DNA of 34,873 nucleotides from Acidobacteriaceae bacterium (GTDB lineage: Bacteria; Acidobacteriota; Terriglobia; Terriglobales; Acidobacteriaceae). Made by a program: the position numbers and the translations under genes. The first letter of the stretch is position 1, and each line of letters starts with the position of its first letter. The notes beneath the pieces were generated by a model, which was not told where the DNA came from, searched no databases, and saw only the letters and a program-made list of their open reading frames with translations. This document shows, piece after piece, positions 1 through 9,194 of this stretch. The stretch is from NCBI GenBank assembly GCA_027307045.1, contig DAHUXR010000045.1, forward strand, positions 1 through 34,873, in the 5' to 3' direction.

Positions 1-96
1 CAGTGCCCGAAATGCGGCCGCAAGCAGATCGTCGATTGCGGTAAGGCGCTGTGGCAGATCCTGTCGGAGGCGAATGAGGAATCCAATAAGGAATAG
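1..96 (+). CDS. C-terminal fragment of a zinc-ribbon protein
   Basis: The open frame enters from the left edge and ends at TAG 94-96. The visible 31 residues begin QCPKCGRKQIVDCGK and end in an acidic tail (SEANEESNKE). The CPKCG knuckle plus a further Cys eight residues on suggests a zinc-binding ribbon at the extreme C-terminus of a longer protein. The parent family cannot be named from so little sequence. No terminator hairpin with a T-run follows. Confidence 0.5.
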   Translation, partial: QCPKCGRKQIVDCGKALWQILSEANEESNKE

Positions 97-224
97 CCCC
101 GGTAAGTCTAAGAATCGCCATCCCGAGGGCCGTTTAGTGAGCGCGCGTTTTCATCAGCGCGCGAGTAGGACCGAGTGACCTTGTGTTTTGGTGTCTGTCC
201 CTGCGTTGCCCGCGCCCCAATCGA

Positions 225-812
225 ATCAAGGGCCCATTCTCCGCTTTTGCAATTCGCTGAACCACGTTTCTGCAAGCGCCTTTATTTCCTCCGCAATCCG
301 CACAAGAAGGTCTCTGCCAATGCCAACACGGTATTCTCCGTCCGTAACTTCATACGTAAATTCGTTTGCCACTTTGATCTTTCCCTTCCGGTCGTACTCT
401 GGAGCGCCTCAGTGGTGAATGATTGAATCTCTGGCATGGAGTATGTTTTCGAAGCGGGCTAAAGATAGAGGGCCTCTGCCTAGGTCATGCTCAAGCTCCT
501 CGAAGCGTCCTTTGATCCCCGGTCTTTTGGCTCCATGCCTGTCCATCCAATCGTCAAATAAGGTGACAATCGATACGAGTGCCATATTTCCGGCTTGATA
601 CCGCAGCAAGGAGAGTTGCTCGTCCCACCAGGCGCGTTCTTGGGATTCTTCATCAGGGTGAGACCATTTCGCGGTTTTAAACCCCTCGCGAGCACTTTTA
701 TCCGCGCGTCGATGCCCTGAATCGTGGCGTCGTAAACTGTGACAACGAGAAAATCTATCTCCCTGCCAAACAAGTCAATCTCGCCACCAAAACCCAAAAT
801 ATCATCGGTCAT
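225..812 (-). pseudogene. Decayed gene, HEPN-like protein (one frameshift, one in-frame stop)
   Basis: Reading leftwards from ATG 812 (GGAGG 13 bases upstream), one frame gives MTDDILGFGGEIDLFGREID, continuing to ...QGIDARIKVLARG near 687. Coherent protein then continues in another frame (FKTAKWSHPDEESQERAWWD, later LLRYQAGNMALVSIVTLFDD), consistent with loss of one G in a GGGG run near 682-687. That frame runs to RDSIIHH and an in-frame TGA at 409-411. The same frame then stays protein-like (GAPEYDRKGKIKVANEF ... FSELQKRRMGP) to TGA 225-227. The repaired product would be about 195 residues. RDSIIH fits the RX4H motif of HEPN-fold RNases and toxins, which often have a Gly just after the His, as here. 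The HEPN link is inference from one motif. Sequencing error could explain one lesion, less easily both. Confidence 0.6.
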
Positions 813-977
813 TCCTTGGACGCCTCCGTTAAGTCTCGACAAGCCCCGAGAAGCGTTTTTGCCATGCTGCGACAGGGAGTTCTACCGAGACACCCGTTAT
901 TTCTTTACAAGCAAACAGCTTCGGCGGTAAAACTCGAAGAGAACTCCCTAAATCGGTATGGCAAGGGACACATTCTC

Positions 978-1040
978 GGGATCCTTCGACTTGCGCTTAT
1001 CCCCGCTCCGCCGGGACTCGCGCGGCGCTCAGGAAGACAG
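978..1040. repeat. Degenerate 'gggatccttcgact...gctcagga' intergenic repeat
   Basis: The segment starts GGGATCCTTCGACT and ends GCGCTCAGGAAGACAG, with a GC-rich stretch between. It resembles the short 'ccttcgact...gctcaggat' intergenic palindromes that are common in Acidobacteria and many soil bacteria. It lies just downstream of acnA. A related short form (ATCCC ... GGGAT) is at 34771-34794. The remainder of 813-1080 shows no gene. Confidence 0.35.
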
Positions 1041-1080
1041 AGGGCAAATGTATTTCATCCAAGCTGACCCACTACCAAAC

Positions 1081-3864
1081 TTACGCCTTGTTCGCCAGCA
1101 GCTGCCGCAACACGTATTGCAGAATGCCGCCGTGCTCGTAGTAGAGAATTTCCTGCGGCGTATCGATGCGTACCAGCGCGCTGAACTCATTCACGTTGCC
1201 GTCAGCCCCGGTCACCCTGACCTGTACTTGTTTCCCATTGGCAAACTTGCTGGCGAGCAGTGCAGGCAGACCAACGATCTCATAGACCTCGTCGCCCTGC
1301 AGGCCCAGCGATTCGGCGTTTTCTTCCGCCAGGAACTGCAGCGGCAGAATACCCATTCCCACCAGGTTGGATCGATGGATACGCTCGTAGCTTTCCGCGA
1401 TTACCGCGCGAATGCCCAGCAAGAGCGGGCCTTTTGCCGCCCAGTCGCGTGAAGATCCTGAACCATATTCCTTGCCCGCCAGCACAATCGTCGGCACGCC
1501 ATCGGCAATGTACTTTACTGAAGCGTCAAAGATCGACATGATTTCGCCGCTGGGGAAGTGCTTTGTTATCCCGCCTTCTGAGCCGGGCGCCAGTTGGTTG
1601 CGCAGTCGGACGTTGGCGAACGTGCCCCGCACCATCACTTCATGGTTGCCGCGACGCGATCCATAAGAGTTGAAGTCGCTCGGCGGCACGCCATGCTCCT
1701 GGAGGTATTTTCCTGCCGGGCTATTGGCTTTGATTGATCCTGCGGGCGAAATATGATCGGTAGTCACGCTGTTGCCCAGCTTCGCCAGCACCCGCGCGCC
1801 TTTGATCTCTTTCACCGGCGCAGGGCGCGCCGGCATGTCGTCAAAATAGGGCGCGCGCTTGATGTAAGTGGAATCATTATCCCAGACATACGTTTCGCCT
1901 TCGGGAACGGAGAGCCGCTTCCACTCCTGGTCGCCGTCAAAAATGGTCTGGTAATTCGTGGTGAACATACCGGAATTGATGGAATGGCTCACCGCGTCCT
2001 GCACTTCTTTCTGCGTAGGCCAGATATCGCGCAGGTAAACCGGCTTGCCTCCCGTGCCAATGCCAACGGGATCGTTGGTGAGATCAAGATCAATCCGCCC
2101 GGCCAGCGCGTACGCCACCACCAGCGGCGGTGACATCAGATAGTTTGCGCGGACTTCAGAATTAATGCGGCCCTCAAAGTTGCGATTGCCGGAAAGCACG
2201 GAGACTGCGACCAGTTGTTTTTCCGTGATGGCGTAAGAAACGTCCTGCGGCAGCGGGCCGGAATTTCCAATGCACGTGGTGCAGCCGTATCCAACTACGT
2301 GGAAGCCAAGCTTTTCCAGATAGGGAATGAGGCCGGCATTGCGGTAATACTCCGTGACCACGCGGGAGCCCGGAGCCAGAGAAGTCTTTACCCAGGGTTT
2401 GCGCTTCAATCCTTTTTCTACCGCTTTCTTGGCCAACAGTCCTGCCGCCATCATCACTGAAGGGTTCGACGTGTTGGTGCAGCTTGTAATGGCAGCGATT
2501 ACCACTGAGCCATCATGCATGTACTCAAAAACATTTTCTCCCACGTCCTTGTGCGCGGCCGGGGCGTTGGGATCTTCCGCAAGGGCTACCGGCGTGCCGC
2601 CTTCGCCCTCAAACCGTTCCACCTGCTGTGGAGCAACTTTGCGCGCTGGCTGCGAGGGGCGCGGACCTATTAAGGTCGGCAATGCAGCTTCGAACGATTC
2701 CTTTGTCTTGGAAAGCAGAACGCGGTCCTGCGGCCGCCTCGGCCCGGCGACGCTCGGTTCCACGGTGCTCAAGTCAAGTTCCACGACCTGCGAATACTCG
2801 GCGTCCGGTGTTTGCGCCGTGTGGAACAGTCCCTGCTCTTTGCAATAGGTTTCCACCAGCACGATCTGGTCGGCGGGACGGCCCGTAGTGCGCAAATAGC
2901 CCAGCGTAGTTTCGTCCACGGGGAAGATGCCGCAGGTCGCGCCGTATTCCGGCGCCATGTTGGCAATGGTGGCGCGATCAGCCAGCGGCAATGACGACAA
3001 GCCGGGTCCGAAGAACTCCACAAATTTTCCCACGACGCCGGTCTTGCGCAGCATCTCCGTCACAGTGAGCACCAGATCAGTGGCCGTGGAGCCTTCACGC
3101 AACTGCCCTTTCAGCTTGAATCCCACGACCTGCGGCAACAGCATGGAAACAGGCTGGCCGAGCATGGCAGCCTCGGCTTCAATGCCGCCAACGCCCCAGC
3201 CCAGCACGCCCAGGCCATTGATCATCGTGGTGTGTGAGTCTGTGCCTACCAGTGTGTCCGGATACGCTACGGTTACACCATCGCGCTTTTCAGAGAAGAC
3301 CACGCGGGCCAGATATTCCAGGTTTACCTGGTGGACGATTCCCATGTCCGGCGGCACAACTTTGAAATTCCTGAAAGCGGATTGTCCCCAGCGCAGAAAC
3401 GCATAGCGCTCTTTGTTGCGCTCAAATTCCAGATGCGCGTTCACGGCAAATGCGCCGATTGCGGCAAATTCATCCACCTGAACGGAATGGTCGATTACCA
3501 GCTCTGCAGGCTGCAGAGGATTGATCAGCTTGGGATCGCCGCCCATCTTTTTCATCGCATCGCGCATGGCGCCCAGGTCAACAACGGCGGGAACGCCGGT
3601 AAAATCCTGCATGAGTACGCGCGCCGGGGTGAATGCGATTTCCTTGTCGGGCACGGCCTGCGGCTTCCATCCGGCGAGAAAACGCACGTCATCCGCGGTA
3701 ACGCTGCGGCCGTTTTCCGTGCGCAAAAGATTTTCCAAAAGGATTTTCAATGAGAAGGGAAGGCGTTGCGGGGCGCAATCGTGCTTTTCCAGCGCGTCTA
3801 AACGGTAGATTTCATATTCCTGATTGCCGGCGCGCAATTTTGAGCGGCTGCCGAAACTATTCAT
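1081..3864 (-). CDS. acnA: Aconitate hydratase A (TCA cycle)
   Basis: Cytosolic [4Fe-4S] enzyme that interconverts citrate and isocitrate via cis-aconitate. The 927 residues match the full AcnA/IRP1 layout. The N-terminal domains contain [15 protein letters not shown] and [20 protein letters not shown]. The cluster ligands are visible as Cys462 ([10 protein letters not shown]) and Cys528/Cys531 ([12 protein letters not shown]). The C-terminal swivel domain has [28 protein letters not shown] and [15 protein letters not shown]. It is slightly longer than the usual 890-910 residues, mostly from an Ala/Pro-rich linker (about residues 400-440) before the cluster domain. The ATG at 3864 is preceded by AAGGTG at good spacing. 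mntH lies upstream on the same strand with a 56-bp gap. Co-transcription is possible, and would fit supply of metal to metabolism, but is inferred. Confidence 0.97.
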   Translation of the reverse strand: MNSFGSRSKLRAGNQEYEIYRLDALEKHDCAPQRLPFSLKILLENLLRTENGRSVTADDVRFLAGWKPQAVPDKEIAFTPARVLMQDFTGVPAVVDLGAMRDAMKKMGGDPKLINPLQPAELVIDHSVQVDEFAAIGAFAVNAHLEFERNKERYAFLRWGQSAFRNFKVVPPDMGIVHQVNLEYLARVVFSEKRDGVTVAYPDTLVGTDSHTTMINGLGVLGWGVGGIEAEAAMLGQPVSMLLPQVVGFKLKGQLREGSTATDLVLTVTEMLRKTGVVGKFVEFFGPGLSSLPLADRATIANMAPEYGATCGIFPVDETTLGYLRTTGRPADQIVLVETYCKEQGLFHTAQTPDAEYSQVVELDLSTVEPSVAGPRRPQDRVLLSKTKESFEAALPTLIGPRPSQPARKVAPQQVERFEGEGGTPVALAEDPNAPAAHKDVGENVFEYMHDGSVVIAAITSCTNTSNPSVMMAAGLLAKKAVEKGLKRKPWVKTSLAPGSRVVTEYYRNAGLIPYLEKLGFHVVGYGCTTCIGNSGPLPQDVSYAITEKQLVAVSVLSGNRNFEGRINSEVRANYLMSPPLVVAYALAGRIDLDLTNDPVGIGTGGKPVYLRDIWPTQKEVQDAVSHSINSGMFTTNYQTIFDGDQEWKRLSVPEGETYVWDNDSTYIKRAPYFDDMPARPAPVKEIKGARVLAKLGNSVTTDHISPAGSIKANSPAGKYLQEHGVPPSDFNSYGSRRGNHEVMVRGTFANVRLRNQLAPGSEGGITKHFPSGEIMSIFDASVKYIADGVPTIVLAGKEYGSGSSRDWAAKGPLLLGIRAVIAESYERIHRSNLVGMGILPLQFLAEENAESLGLQGDEVYEIVGLPALLASKFANGKQVQVRVTGADGNVNEFSALVRIDTPQEILYYEHGGILQYVLRQLLANKA

Positions 3865-3920
3865 GAGTTCACCTTCTTATTGGATTCATTTGCCCCGTCG
3901 CACGTTCCACAATCTCACCG

Positions 3921-5210
3921 CTAGAACTGGCCGCCCACCATTCTGTAAACCAGCAGAAGATTCAGGCCAACAATGATGGCCGTAACCGTGTATGCCATGT
4001 AGTTGGTGCGCGGACTATTCACCAGGTCAGACATCACGGCCTTGGAGCGGGTCAGCAGGACCAGCGGGACCAGAGCAAATGGAATCGCGAAGCTAAGCAC
4101 AACCTGTGATAGTAACAAAATTTTAAGGGCGTCGAGGCGCAGCGCGATCACGATAAGCGCGGGGATGATCGTCAAAAGGCGGCGCAGAAAGACGCTGAAC
4201 TTGATATCTAAAAATCCTTCGATGATTACCTGGCCTGCCATGGTGCCCACCGTGGAAGATGACAGCCCGGAAAACAGCAGCGCCAGAGCAAACGCCGTCC
4301 CTGAAACAGCAGGCAGCAAAGGATGCAGCGTAAGATGCGCTTCATCAAACGTGAAATTTACGCCCTTGTTGTAGAAAACGGCCGCGGCCATCACGATCAT
4401 GGCTGAGTTAATCAGCCACGCTCCGTTCATCGCGGCCAGCACGTCCCACAGCTCATAGCGCAGATGGCGCATGGTAAGCAGCCACTTTTCAGGATGATCG
4501 CTGGCTGCGTCTTCTTTCACCCGGTGCTGCACCAGCGCCGAATGCAGATAAATTACGTGCGGCATCACCGTTGCACCCAGCATGCTTACGGCTACATAGA
4601 TGCTTTCTGAATTGATCTTGGGCACAATAACGCCGTGGGCCACCGCACTCCAGTCGGGACGTACCAGAAACATCTCGAACGCATAGCACGTGGCAATAGC
4701 GAACACGAAAACCATGATCAGCTGTTCCAGCCGCCGGAAGCCGTAGAGCTCAACCGCCAGCATCAGGAAAACCACAACAGCGGTGATCAGGGCCGCCGGA
4801 AAAAGCGGAATGTGAAGAAGCAGATAAAAACCCAGGGCCGCACCCAGAAATTCCGCCAGATCCGTGGCCAGCGCGGCCAACTCCGCCGCCACCCACAGCC
4901 CGAAATTGATTCTGGGAGAAAAATATGCGCGGCAATTTTGCGGCAGCGTTTTGCCCGTGGCAATCCCCAGCTTGGCGGAAAGATACTGGATAAGGATGGC
5001 CATGGCGTTTGACCACAGCAGCACCCACAACAGCGTATAGCCGAACCTGGCCCCGCCTTCAAAGTTGCTGGCAAAATTCCCGGGATCAATGTACGCGACG
5101 CTGGCGACAAATGCCGGGCCGAAGTACCGCCACATCTCACCGCGCTTGAGCGTGGGAAACAGCTTGAATCGGAATTTTCTGGGTATCTCCGGACCTGCGG
5201 ACAACGACAT
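3921..5210 (-). CDS. mntH: Nramp-family Mn2+/Fe2+ transporter
   Basis: Proton-coupled inner-membrane importer of divalent metal. About 11 hydrophobic segments are visible across 429 residues. The Nramp metal-site motifs are present: DPGN in TM1 (Asp42, Asn45) and MPH in TM6 (Met216-His218, in GATVMPHVIYLHS). These supply the canonical Asp/Asn/Met ligands, which supports a transition-metal substrate rather than an Mg- or Al-type relative. The frame stays open upstream to a TTG at 5294, but the ATG at 5210 (MSLSAGPEIPRKF) gives the usual short cytoplasmic N-terminus and is preferred. The Shine-Dalgarno sequence is weak. A TATACT box lies 15-20 bases upstream without a clear -35. No manganese-riboswitch-like structure or recognisable MntR/Fur box was seen. 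Confidence 0.93.
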   Translation of the reverse strand: MSLSAGPEIPRKFRFKLFPTLKRGEMWRYFGPAFVASVAYIDPGNFASNFEGGARFGYTLLWVLLWSNAMAILIQYLSAKLGIATGKTLPQNCRAYFSPRINFGLWVAAELAALATDLAEFLGAALGFYLLLHIPLFPAALITAVVVFLMLAVELYGFRRLEQLIMVFVFAIATCYAFEMFLVRPDWSAVAHGVIVPKINSESIYVAVSMLGATVMPHVIYLHSALVQHRVKEDAASDHPEKWLLTMRHLRYELWDVLAAMNGAWLINSAMIVMAAAVFYNKGVNFTFDEAHLTLHPLLPAVSGTAFALALLFSGLSSSTVGTMAGQVIIEGFLDIKFSVFLRRLLTIIPALIVIALRLDALKILLLSQVVLSFAIPFALVPLVLLTRSKAVMSDLVNSPRTNYMAYTVTAIIVGLNLLLVYRMVGGQF

Positions 5211-5379
5211 AAGAGCATTCCAGTATAAGGGATAAGCGCCACATCGCACCCAAGGCGCTTCAAGCCTGCGCTGGCAATCTTTCCGCGGATTCAAAAGGGA
5301 CGGAACTTCTCCGGCCGGGCCGGTGTCTGTGTGCTATGTAGAATACTATCTATCGTGTGTACCGAAAGAGGAGGTCGCC

Positions 5380-5754
5380 ATGGTCATTCGATATGCCCTT
5401 GCTCTCGCAGCATTCCTGATCTTTGCGTCGAACAATCTCACGGGTGTCTGGACGGGAGAAATGAAAGACACCGAAGGGGGCAGCGGCGGCGCTTATCTGC
5501 AGCTCACGCAGAATGGCGGCCACATTACCGGGTCAACCGGCGCCAGTAAAGACCACGCATGGCCTATCCAGAATGCCATGTTTGCCGATGATCATCTGAC
5601 GTTTCATGTTACCTCCACCGATCCGGAAAGCAAGGAAAAGTCAGAATGGGCTTTTGACCTTAAAGTCGATGGTGACCACATGACCGGCACGGCTGAAGGG
5701 AAACAGGAGGACCGTTCATGGAAGACCGAACTTCACTTGACTCGTCAAAAGTAA
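5380..5754 (+). CDS. Small secreted protein, lipocalin-like beta fold (hypothetical)
   Basis: 124 residues. The start is set by a strong AGAGGAG seven bases before ATG 5380; an earlier in-frame start at 5323 lacks this. A short hydrophobic signal (MVIRYALALAAFLIFAS) leads into NNLTGVWTGEMKDTEGGSGG, LQLTQNGGHITGSTG and HMTGTAEGKQEDRSWKTEL. The pattern 'G-x-W-x-G ... L-x-L-x-Q-x-G-x-x-x-G' alternates strand-like segments. It resembles small exported beta-barrel proteins that are common in Acidobacteria. No catalytic residues or function are recognisable. It is divergent from mntH across about 170 bp. Confidence 0.75.
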   Translation: MVIRYALALAAFLIFASNNLTGVWTGEMKDTEGGSGGAYLQLTQNGGHITGSTGASKDHAWPIQNAMFADDHLTFHVTSTDPESKEKSEWAFDLKVDGDHMTGTAEGKQEDRSWKTELHLTRQK

Positions 5755-5820
5755 CTGACAGAACAACAGAGCTCATTGGGTCGGTTTTTGGATCCCCACG
5801 GTTCATGGCTTTGTTCGCCT

Positions 5821-6126
5821 TTATACCTTGCCGAAACGTGGCGAAGTAAAAACCGTCCAGAAAATTACGATATTCGTGAGAGCCGTAAGAGCCGCCGCGA
5901 GCAGTAGGCCTCGGGCCGTTCTGGGCTTGCCTGTACGTCGCAGCAGACGCCAGAGCGGCACAACGTAGCCCACTTGCACCAGCCCAATCGCGCCGACTAA
6001 CACGTAATAAGCGGGAAGCATGCGCACATCGGCTACCAGCAGCAGCCAGCCTACGCCGAGCTGTGCCACGTTGAGCAGCCAGCAGATTGCCATCCCGGAA
6101 AGGATGCTTCCTTTTCTCTCGCGCAT
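5821..6126 (-). CDS. Small integral membrane protein, unknown function
   Basis: 101 residues with three clear hydrophobic helices: about residues 10-32 (GMAICWLLNVAQLGVGWLLL), 38-60 (AYYVLVGAIGLVQVGYVVPL) and 73-94 (GLLLAAALTALTNIVIFWTV). A basic loop (RRTGKPRTAR) lies between the second and third, and a charged N-terminus (MRERKG) precedes the first. The start is ATG 6126; no good Shine-Dalgarno is visible. The coding signal is hydrophobicity and length rather than homology. It sits downstream of the S9 peptidase on the same strand, but a strong terminator at 6151-6176 separates the two, so it probably has its own promoter or is read by leak-through. Confidence 0.65.
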   Translation of the reverse strand: MRERKGSILSGMAICWLLNVAQLGVGWLLLVADVRMLPAYYVLVGAIGLVQVGYVVPLWRLLRRTGKPRTARGLLLAAALTALTNIVIFWTVFTSPRFGKV

Positions 6127-6150
6127 AAATGCAGTTTACCCAAACATAGA

Positions 6151-6176
6151 AAAGGCCTGCCTCGCGGCAGGCCTTT
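6151..6176 (-). terminator. Intrinsic terminator of the S9 peptidase gene
   Basis: A perfect 11-bp stem AAAGGCCTGCC / GGCAGGCCTTT with a 4-base loop. On the minus strand it is followed by TTTTCTATG, giving a U-rich tail. It starts 33 bases past the peptidase stop. Confidence 0.85.
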
Positions 6177-6209
6177 CCTTGGTTTGAGCAATGACTGATA
6201 AACAAACGG

Positions 6210-8909
6210 TTACTGCGTTAATTCCTGCGTCAGCACTGCGCCTCCCATGGCAGGAAGCACCATGGTTTCTTTGACGGGCTTGCGGGAATCGCGTGCCACC
6301 CACAGCGTTTCCTTGTCCGGGCCGCCATCGGCCGAGGTGATTTCGACCTTATAAGCATCAAACGTCCCGGCAGGCACGGTCACTTTTTCCACGCCCATAA
6401 CTTTCAACTGCATCAGCTTTACGGTCTGCTTTTGCACGTCAAAGTTCCGGAAGGTGGTGCTATAGCCTTCAGCCAGCGGCAGGCAGGAAATCGACTGCTT
6501 GGCCCCGGCGGCATTCGCAAACAGCGGCCCGCCAAGATCGACCGAGACAGGTTTGTCCTGTCCGCCCATGTTTACCGAGCCAGCGGCCTTGTCACCGGCA
6601 AAGTTAAGGTCCATGGATGCCTGGCCGCCTTTCAAGGTGAGGTTGCGGTTGATCAGCGTTCCTTTTTCCAGCGTGGAAGTTGTGGTAACTTCGCCGTTTG
6701 GTGTGGTCATGACGTCCGTGGCGGCCCAGGCGCCGCCCGCTTCCGCAATGGTAGTGGAGACGCTGAGCGGGATCTGTTGGCCGCTCACTTCGATCATGGC
6801 CTTGTATTTGTAAGCACCCGGCTGCAAGTCCGTGGCCGGCTTGGGAGAAGTTACCGTGCTCGCGTCTACTTTTTTGGCCAGCACCACGGTCTTGGGATCC
6901 ACCGTGACTTCTTTCAGTCGCGCAACAACTTCCGGAGTTCCGCCTTCCTGTGCGCGTCCGCCCAGGTATTTGGCGAGGAAATTTTCCGTGGCCATTAAGC
7001 TGGCCATGTTATTCACCGGCCGTGCAAAGCCATGGCCTTCATCGGGGATCAACAGATATTCCACCGGAAAGCCGCGGTCACGCAGCGCGACCACGATCTG
7101 TTCCGATTCAGCATGGTTCACTCGTGGATCATTCGCGCCCTGCGCGATCAGCAGCGGAGTTTTTATTTTGCCGGCCGAGGTCAGCGGAGAGCGTTCTACC
7201 AGCAGCGCTTTGCCTTCTTGCGTGGTGGGATTCCCCATGCGCTGATAGAACATCTGGCGGATCGACTCCCAGTACGGAGGTATTGAATCCAGCAGCGTGA
7301 TCAGGTTCGATGGGCCAAACAGGTCCACCGCAGCCGCGTAAACGTCGGGGGTGAAAGCTACGCCTGCCAGGGTGGCATAGCCGCCATAGGAACCGCCGAA
7401 GATCCCCACGCGCTTGGGATCGGCAATGCCTTCAGCGATCAGATACTTCGCACCCCAGGTGACGTCATCCTGCATTTTTTTACCCCATTCCTTGTTGCCG
7501 GCATCGATGAATTTCTTGCCATAGCCGGCCGAACCGCGAAAGTTCATGCTCAGCACGGCGTACCCGCGGTTGGCAAAGAACTGGGCATACGGGTTGTAGC
7601 CCCAGACATCGCGACCCCACGGGCCGCCATGGGGGAAGATGATGGTAGGCAGGTTCTTGCTGGAGACGCCCTTGGGCAACGTCAAATATGCGGGAATCTC
7701 CAGCCCGTCCGACGATTTGTAGTGCACCACCTTCATCTCCGCCAGGGCCTGGCGGGGAAGCTTTTCCCGGACTCGATACTGCAGAGCGAGCTTGTGGGAT
7801 TTGCGATCGAACAGATAGGTTTCGCCCGGCTCGGTGTCGCTGTTCACAAGCACCACCCAGGTCTGTTCGTCCTTGGTCCATGAAGCGCGGCCAACCTCTT
7901 TGCCGGGAAACTTTGTCCGCAGCCATTGGAAGCCGGCCTCAATGTCTTTGTCTTTGAAGTAGCGGCGCAGCTTGTCGTCCTGATATTGGGTGAGGGCCAA
8001 CTCGTCCGTCACTTCAGAGAAAATGGCGCCGGTAAAATCCACTCTCTTGAGCGGATCGGTTTCTACCATCTCCGTTTTTCCGGTTTCTGGATCCAGCAGC
8101 ACCAGGGCAGCCAGGTCCATATCAGGGCCTTTGTTGGTCGCCATATATGCGCGTTTGCCGTCTTTCTGAAAGCGGACTATGCCACATTGCTCAAAGACGT
8201 TGCAGGAATAGATCTTGGTAAATTTGTCGGCGTCAACTCGGAGGATTTCCGAGTCCCCGTTCTCCGCGGAACGTTCGGCCATGCGCAGATTGCCCTGACG
8301 GTCGAAGACCCAGCCGGAGATCCGCTCGGTGTTCTTGCGCATCAGCGTCTTTTCACCGGTGGAGATCTTCATCTTGTAGAGATCGTGCCACGCTTTATCG
8401 CGGTCGTTCAACCCGATGTAGACGGTGTCCGGATCATTCTTGGGCAGTTCCACAATCTGCACCCGGATACCCTTCAGCCCAGTCAGGTCGCGCGAAGCGG
8501 GCGCGTCGGCCCCGGCAGCCGGCTTGGCCGCGGGATCAACGGCATAGACGTTGAAGTTTTCATCACCGTCGTTGTCCTTTACGAACAGGATGTATTTGCT
8601 GTCACGTGTCCAGAAATAGCCGGCGATGGGCCGCTTGGCTTCCGTAGTTAGCAGCCGGGCCGCGCCAAATGGCTCGTCAACGCCCTTCACGTAGACGTTA
8701 CGCGTGTCTTTCCACGGTTTCAGGAATGCAAGATACTTTCCGTCGGGCGAGAGCTGCGGTGCGGCAATCTCCGGATTGCCAAAGATCAGCTCACGATCAA
8801 TGATGGGAGGCAATCCGCTCGCGACGGAGGCCTTTTTATCTTTATCTTTCGCTCCTACGGCGGCGACGAACAGTACGAGGCACAAAAGGCCCTTGAACAA
8901 CTTATTCAT
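6210..8909 (-). CDS. Secreted S9-family (prolyl oligopeptidase/acylaminoacyl type) peptidase with extra C-terminal domain
   Basis: 899 residues. ATG 8909 follows AAAGGA and starts a signal peptide (MNKLFKGLLCLVLFVAAVGA), so the enzyme acts in the periplasm or outside. Residues of about 40-390 look like the beta-propeller gate (repeated SPDGKYLAFL, TRDSKYILFV, FDRQGNLRM). The alpha/beta-hydrolase domain (about 400-650) has HGGPWGRD, nucleophile Ser507 in GGSYGGY, Asp594 in GANDPRVNH and His626 in DEGHGF. This is a complete triad, so activity on short peptides is expected. Unlike standard S9 enzymes (about 650-700 residues), it continues for about 200 residues. That extension is strand-rich (GAYKYKAMIEVSGQQIPLSV ... 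VTVPAGTFDAYKVEITSADG) and resembles DUF3108-like exported domains. It is probably a monocistronic gene. A lac-operator-like inverted repeat lies at 8966-8990 upstream. Confidence 0.92.
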   Translation of the reverse strand: MNKLFKGLLCLVLFVAAVGAKDKDKKASVASGLPPIIDRELIFGNPEIAAPQLSPDGKYLAFLKPWKDTRNVYVKGVDEPFGAARLLTTEAKRPIAGYFWTRDSKYILFVKDNDGDENFNVYAVDPAAKPAAGADAPASRDLTGLKGIRVQIVELPKNDPDTVYIGLNDRDKAWHDLYKMKISTGEKTLMRKNTERISGWVFDRQGNLRMAERSAENGDSEILRVDADKFTKIYSCNVFEQCGIVRFQKDGKRAYMATNKGPDMDLAALVLLDPETGKTEMVETDPLKRVDFTGAIFSEVTDELALTQYQDDKLRRYFKDKDIEAGFQWLRTKFPGKEVGRASWTKDEQTWVVLVNSDTEPGETYLFDRKSHKLALQYRVREKLPRQALAEMKVVHYKSSDGLEIPAYLTLPKGVSSKNLPTIIFPHGGPWGRDVWGYNPYAQFFANRGYAVLSMNFRGSAGYGKKFIDAGNKEWGKKMQDDVTWGAKYLIAEGIADPKRVGIFGGSYGGYATLAGVAFTPDVYAAAVDLFGPSNLITLLDSIPPYWESIRQMFYQRMGNPTTQEGKALLVERSPLTSAGKIKTPLLIAQGANDPRVNHAESEQIVVALRDRGFPVEYLLIPDEGHGFARPVNNMASLMATENFLAKYLGGRAQEGGTPEVVARLKEVTVDPKTVVLAKKVDASTVTSPKPATDLQPGAYKYKAMIEVSGQQIPLSVSTTIAEAGGAWAATDVMTTPNGEVTTTSTLEKGTLINRNLTLKGGQASMDLNFAGDKAAGSVNMGGQDKPVSVDLGGPLFANAAGAKQSISCLPLAEGYSTTFRNFDVQKQTVKLMQLKVMGVEKVTVPAGTFDAYKVEITSADGGPDKETLWVARDSRKPVKETMVLPAMGGAVLTQELTQ

Positions 8910-8965
8910 GGCAGGATAATCCTTTCTCTCAGAAGAGAGCTTACGGCAGTCAGAAGCGGGTACAG

Positions 8966-8990
8966 GGAATTGTGAGCGCATAAAGCAATT
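8966..8990. promoter_or_regulatory. Possible operator: AATTG(N13)CAATT inverted repeat
   Basis: GGAATTGTGAGCGCATAA followed by AGCAATT lies 57-81 bases upstream of the S9 peptidase start. It closely resembles the E. coli lac operator half-sites with one substitution and a 2-base insertion. It overlaps the 10-bp palindrome AGCAATTGCT. A LacI-family or other dimeric regulator could bind, but chance similarity is quite possible. Confidence 0.2.
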
Positions 8991-9194
8991 GCTGTCCAGT
9001 AATAATCGGCCTTAACCTAAGCGGCGCAGGGTGAGGGCCGGGGGCCCAATAACATTACGGGGAAAGCCGTTCAGAGTTCCCCGTGAATTACGTTTTTCTT
9101 TTATAGAGGTCTTTTCGCAGTATGATACAGGCAGTATGGCGCTGCGGCAGTGCTTCTAAACGCATGGTCCCAGCGCAGCGGCGGCGGACCCAAG

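Noticed and set aside
409..411. TGA in the HEPN-like gene as a selenocysteine or recoded codon
   Set aside because: A frameshift elsewhere in the same gene, no recognisable SECIS-type hairpin just downstream and no selenoprotein-like context make decay or error the simpler reading.
480..842. 120-codon minus-strand open frame
   Set aside because: Its first half belongs to the decayed HEPN-like gene; the second half (after about 687) is out of frame with the protein-like sequence.
5339..5349. Promoter boxes TAGAAT/TACTAT upstream of the small secreted protein
   Set aside because: No -35 at 16-18 bases from either box.
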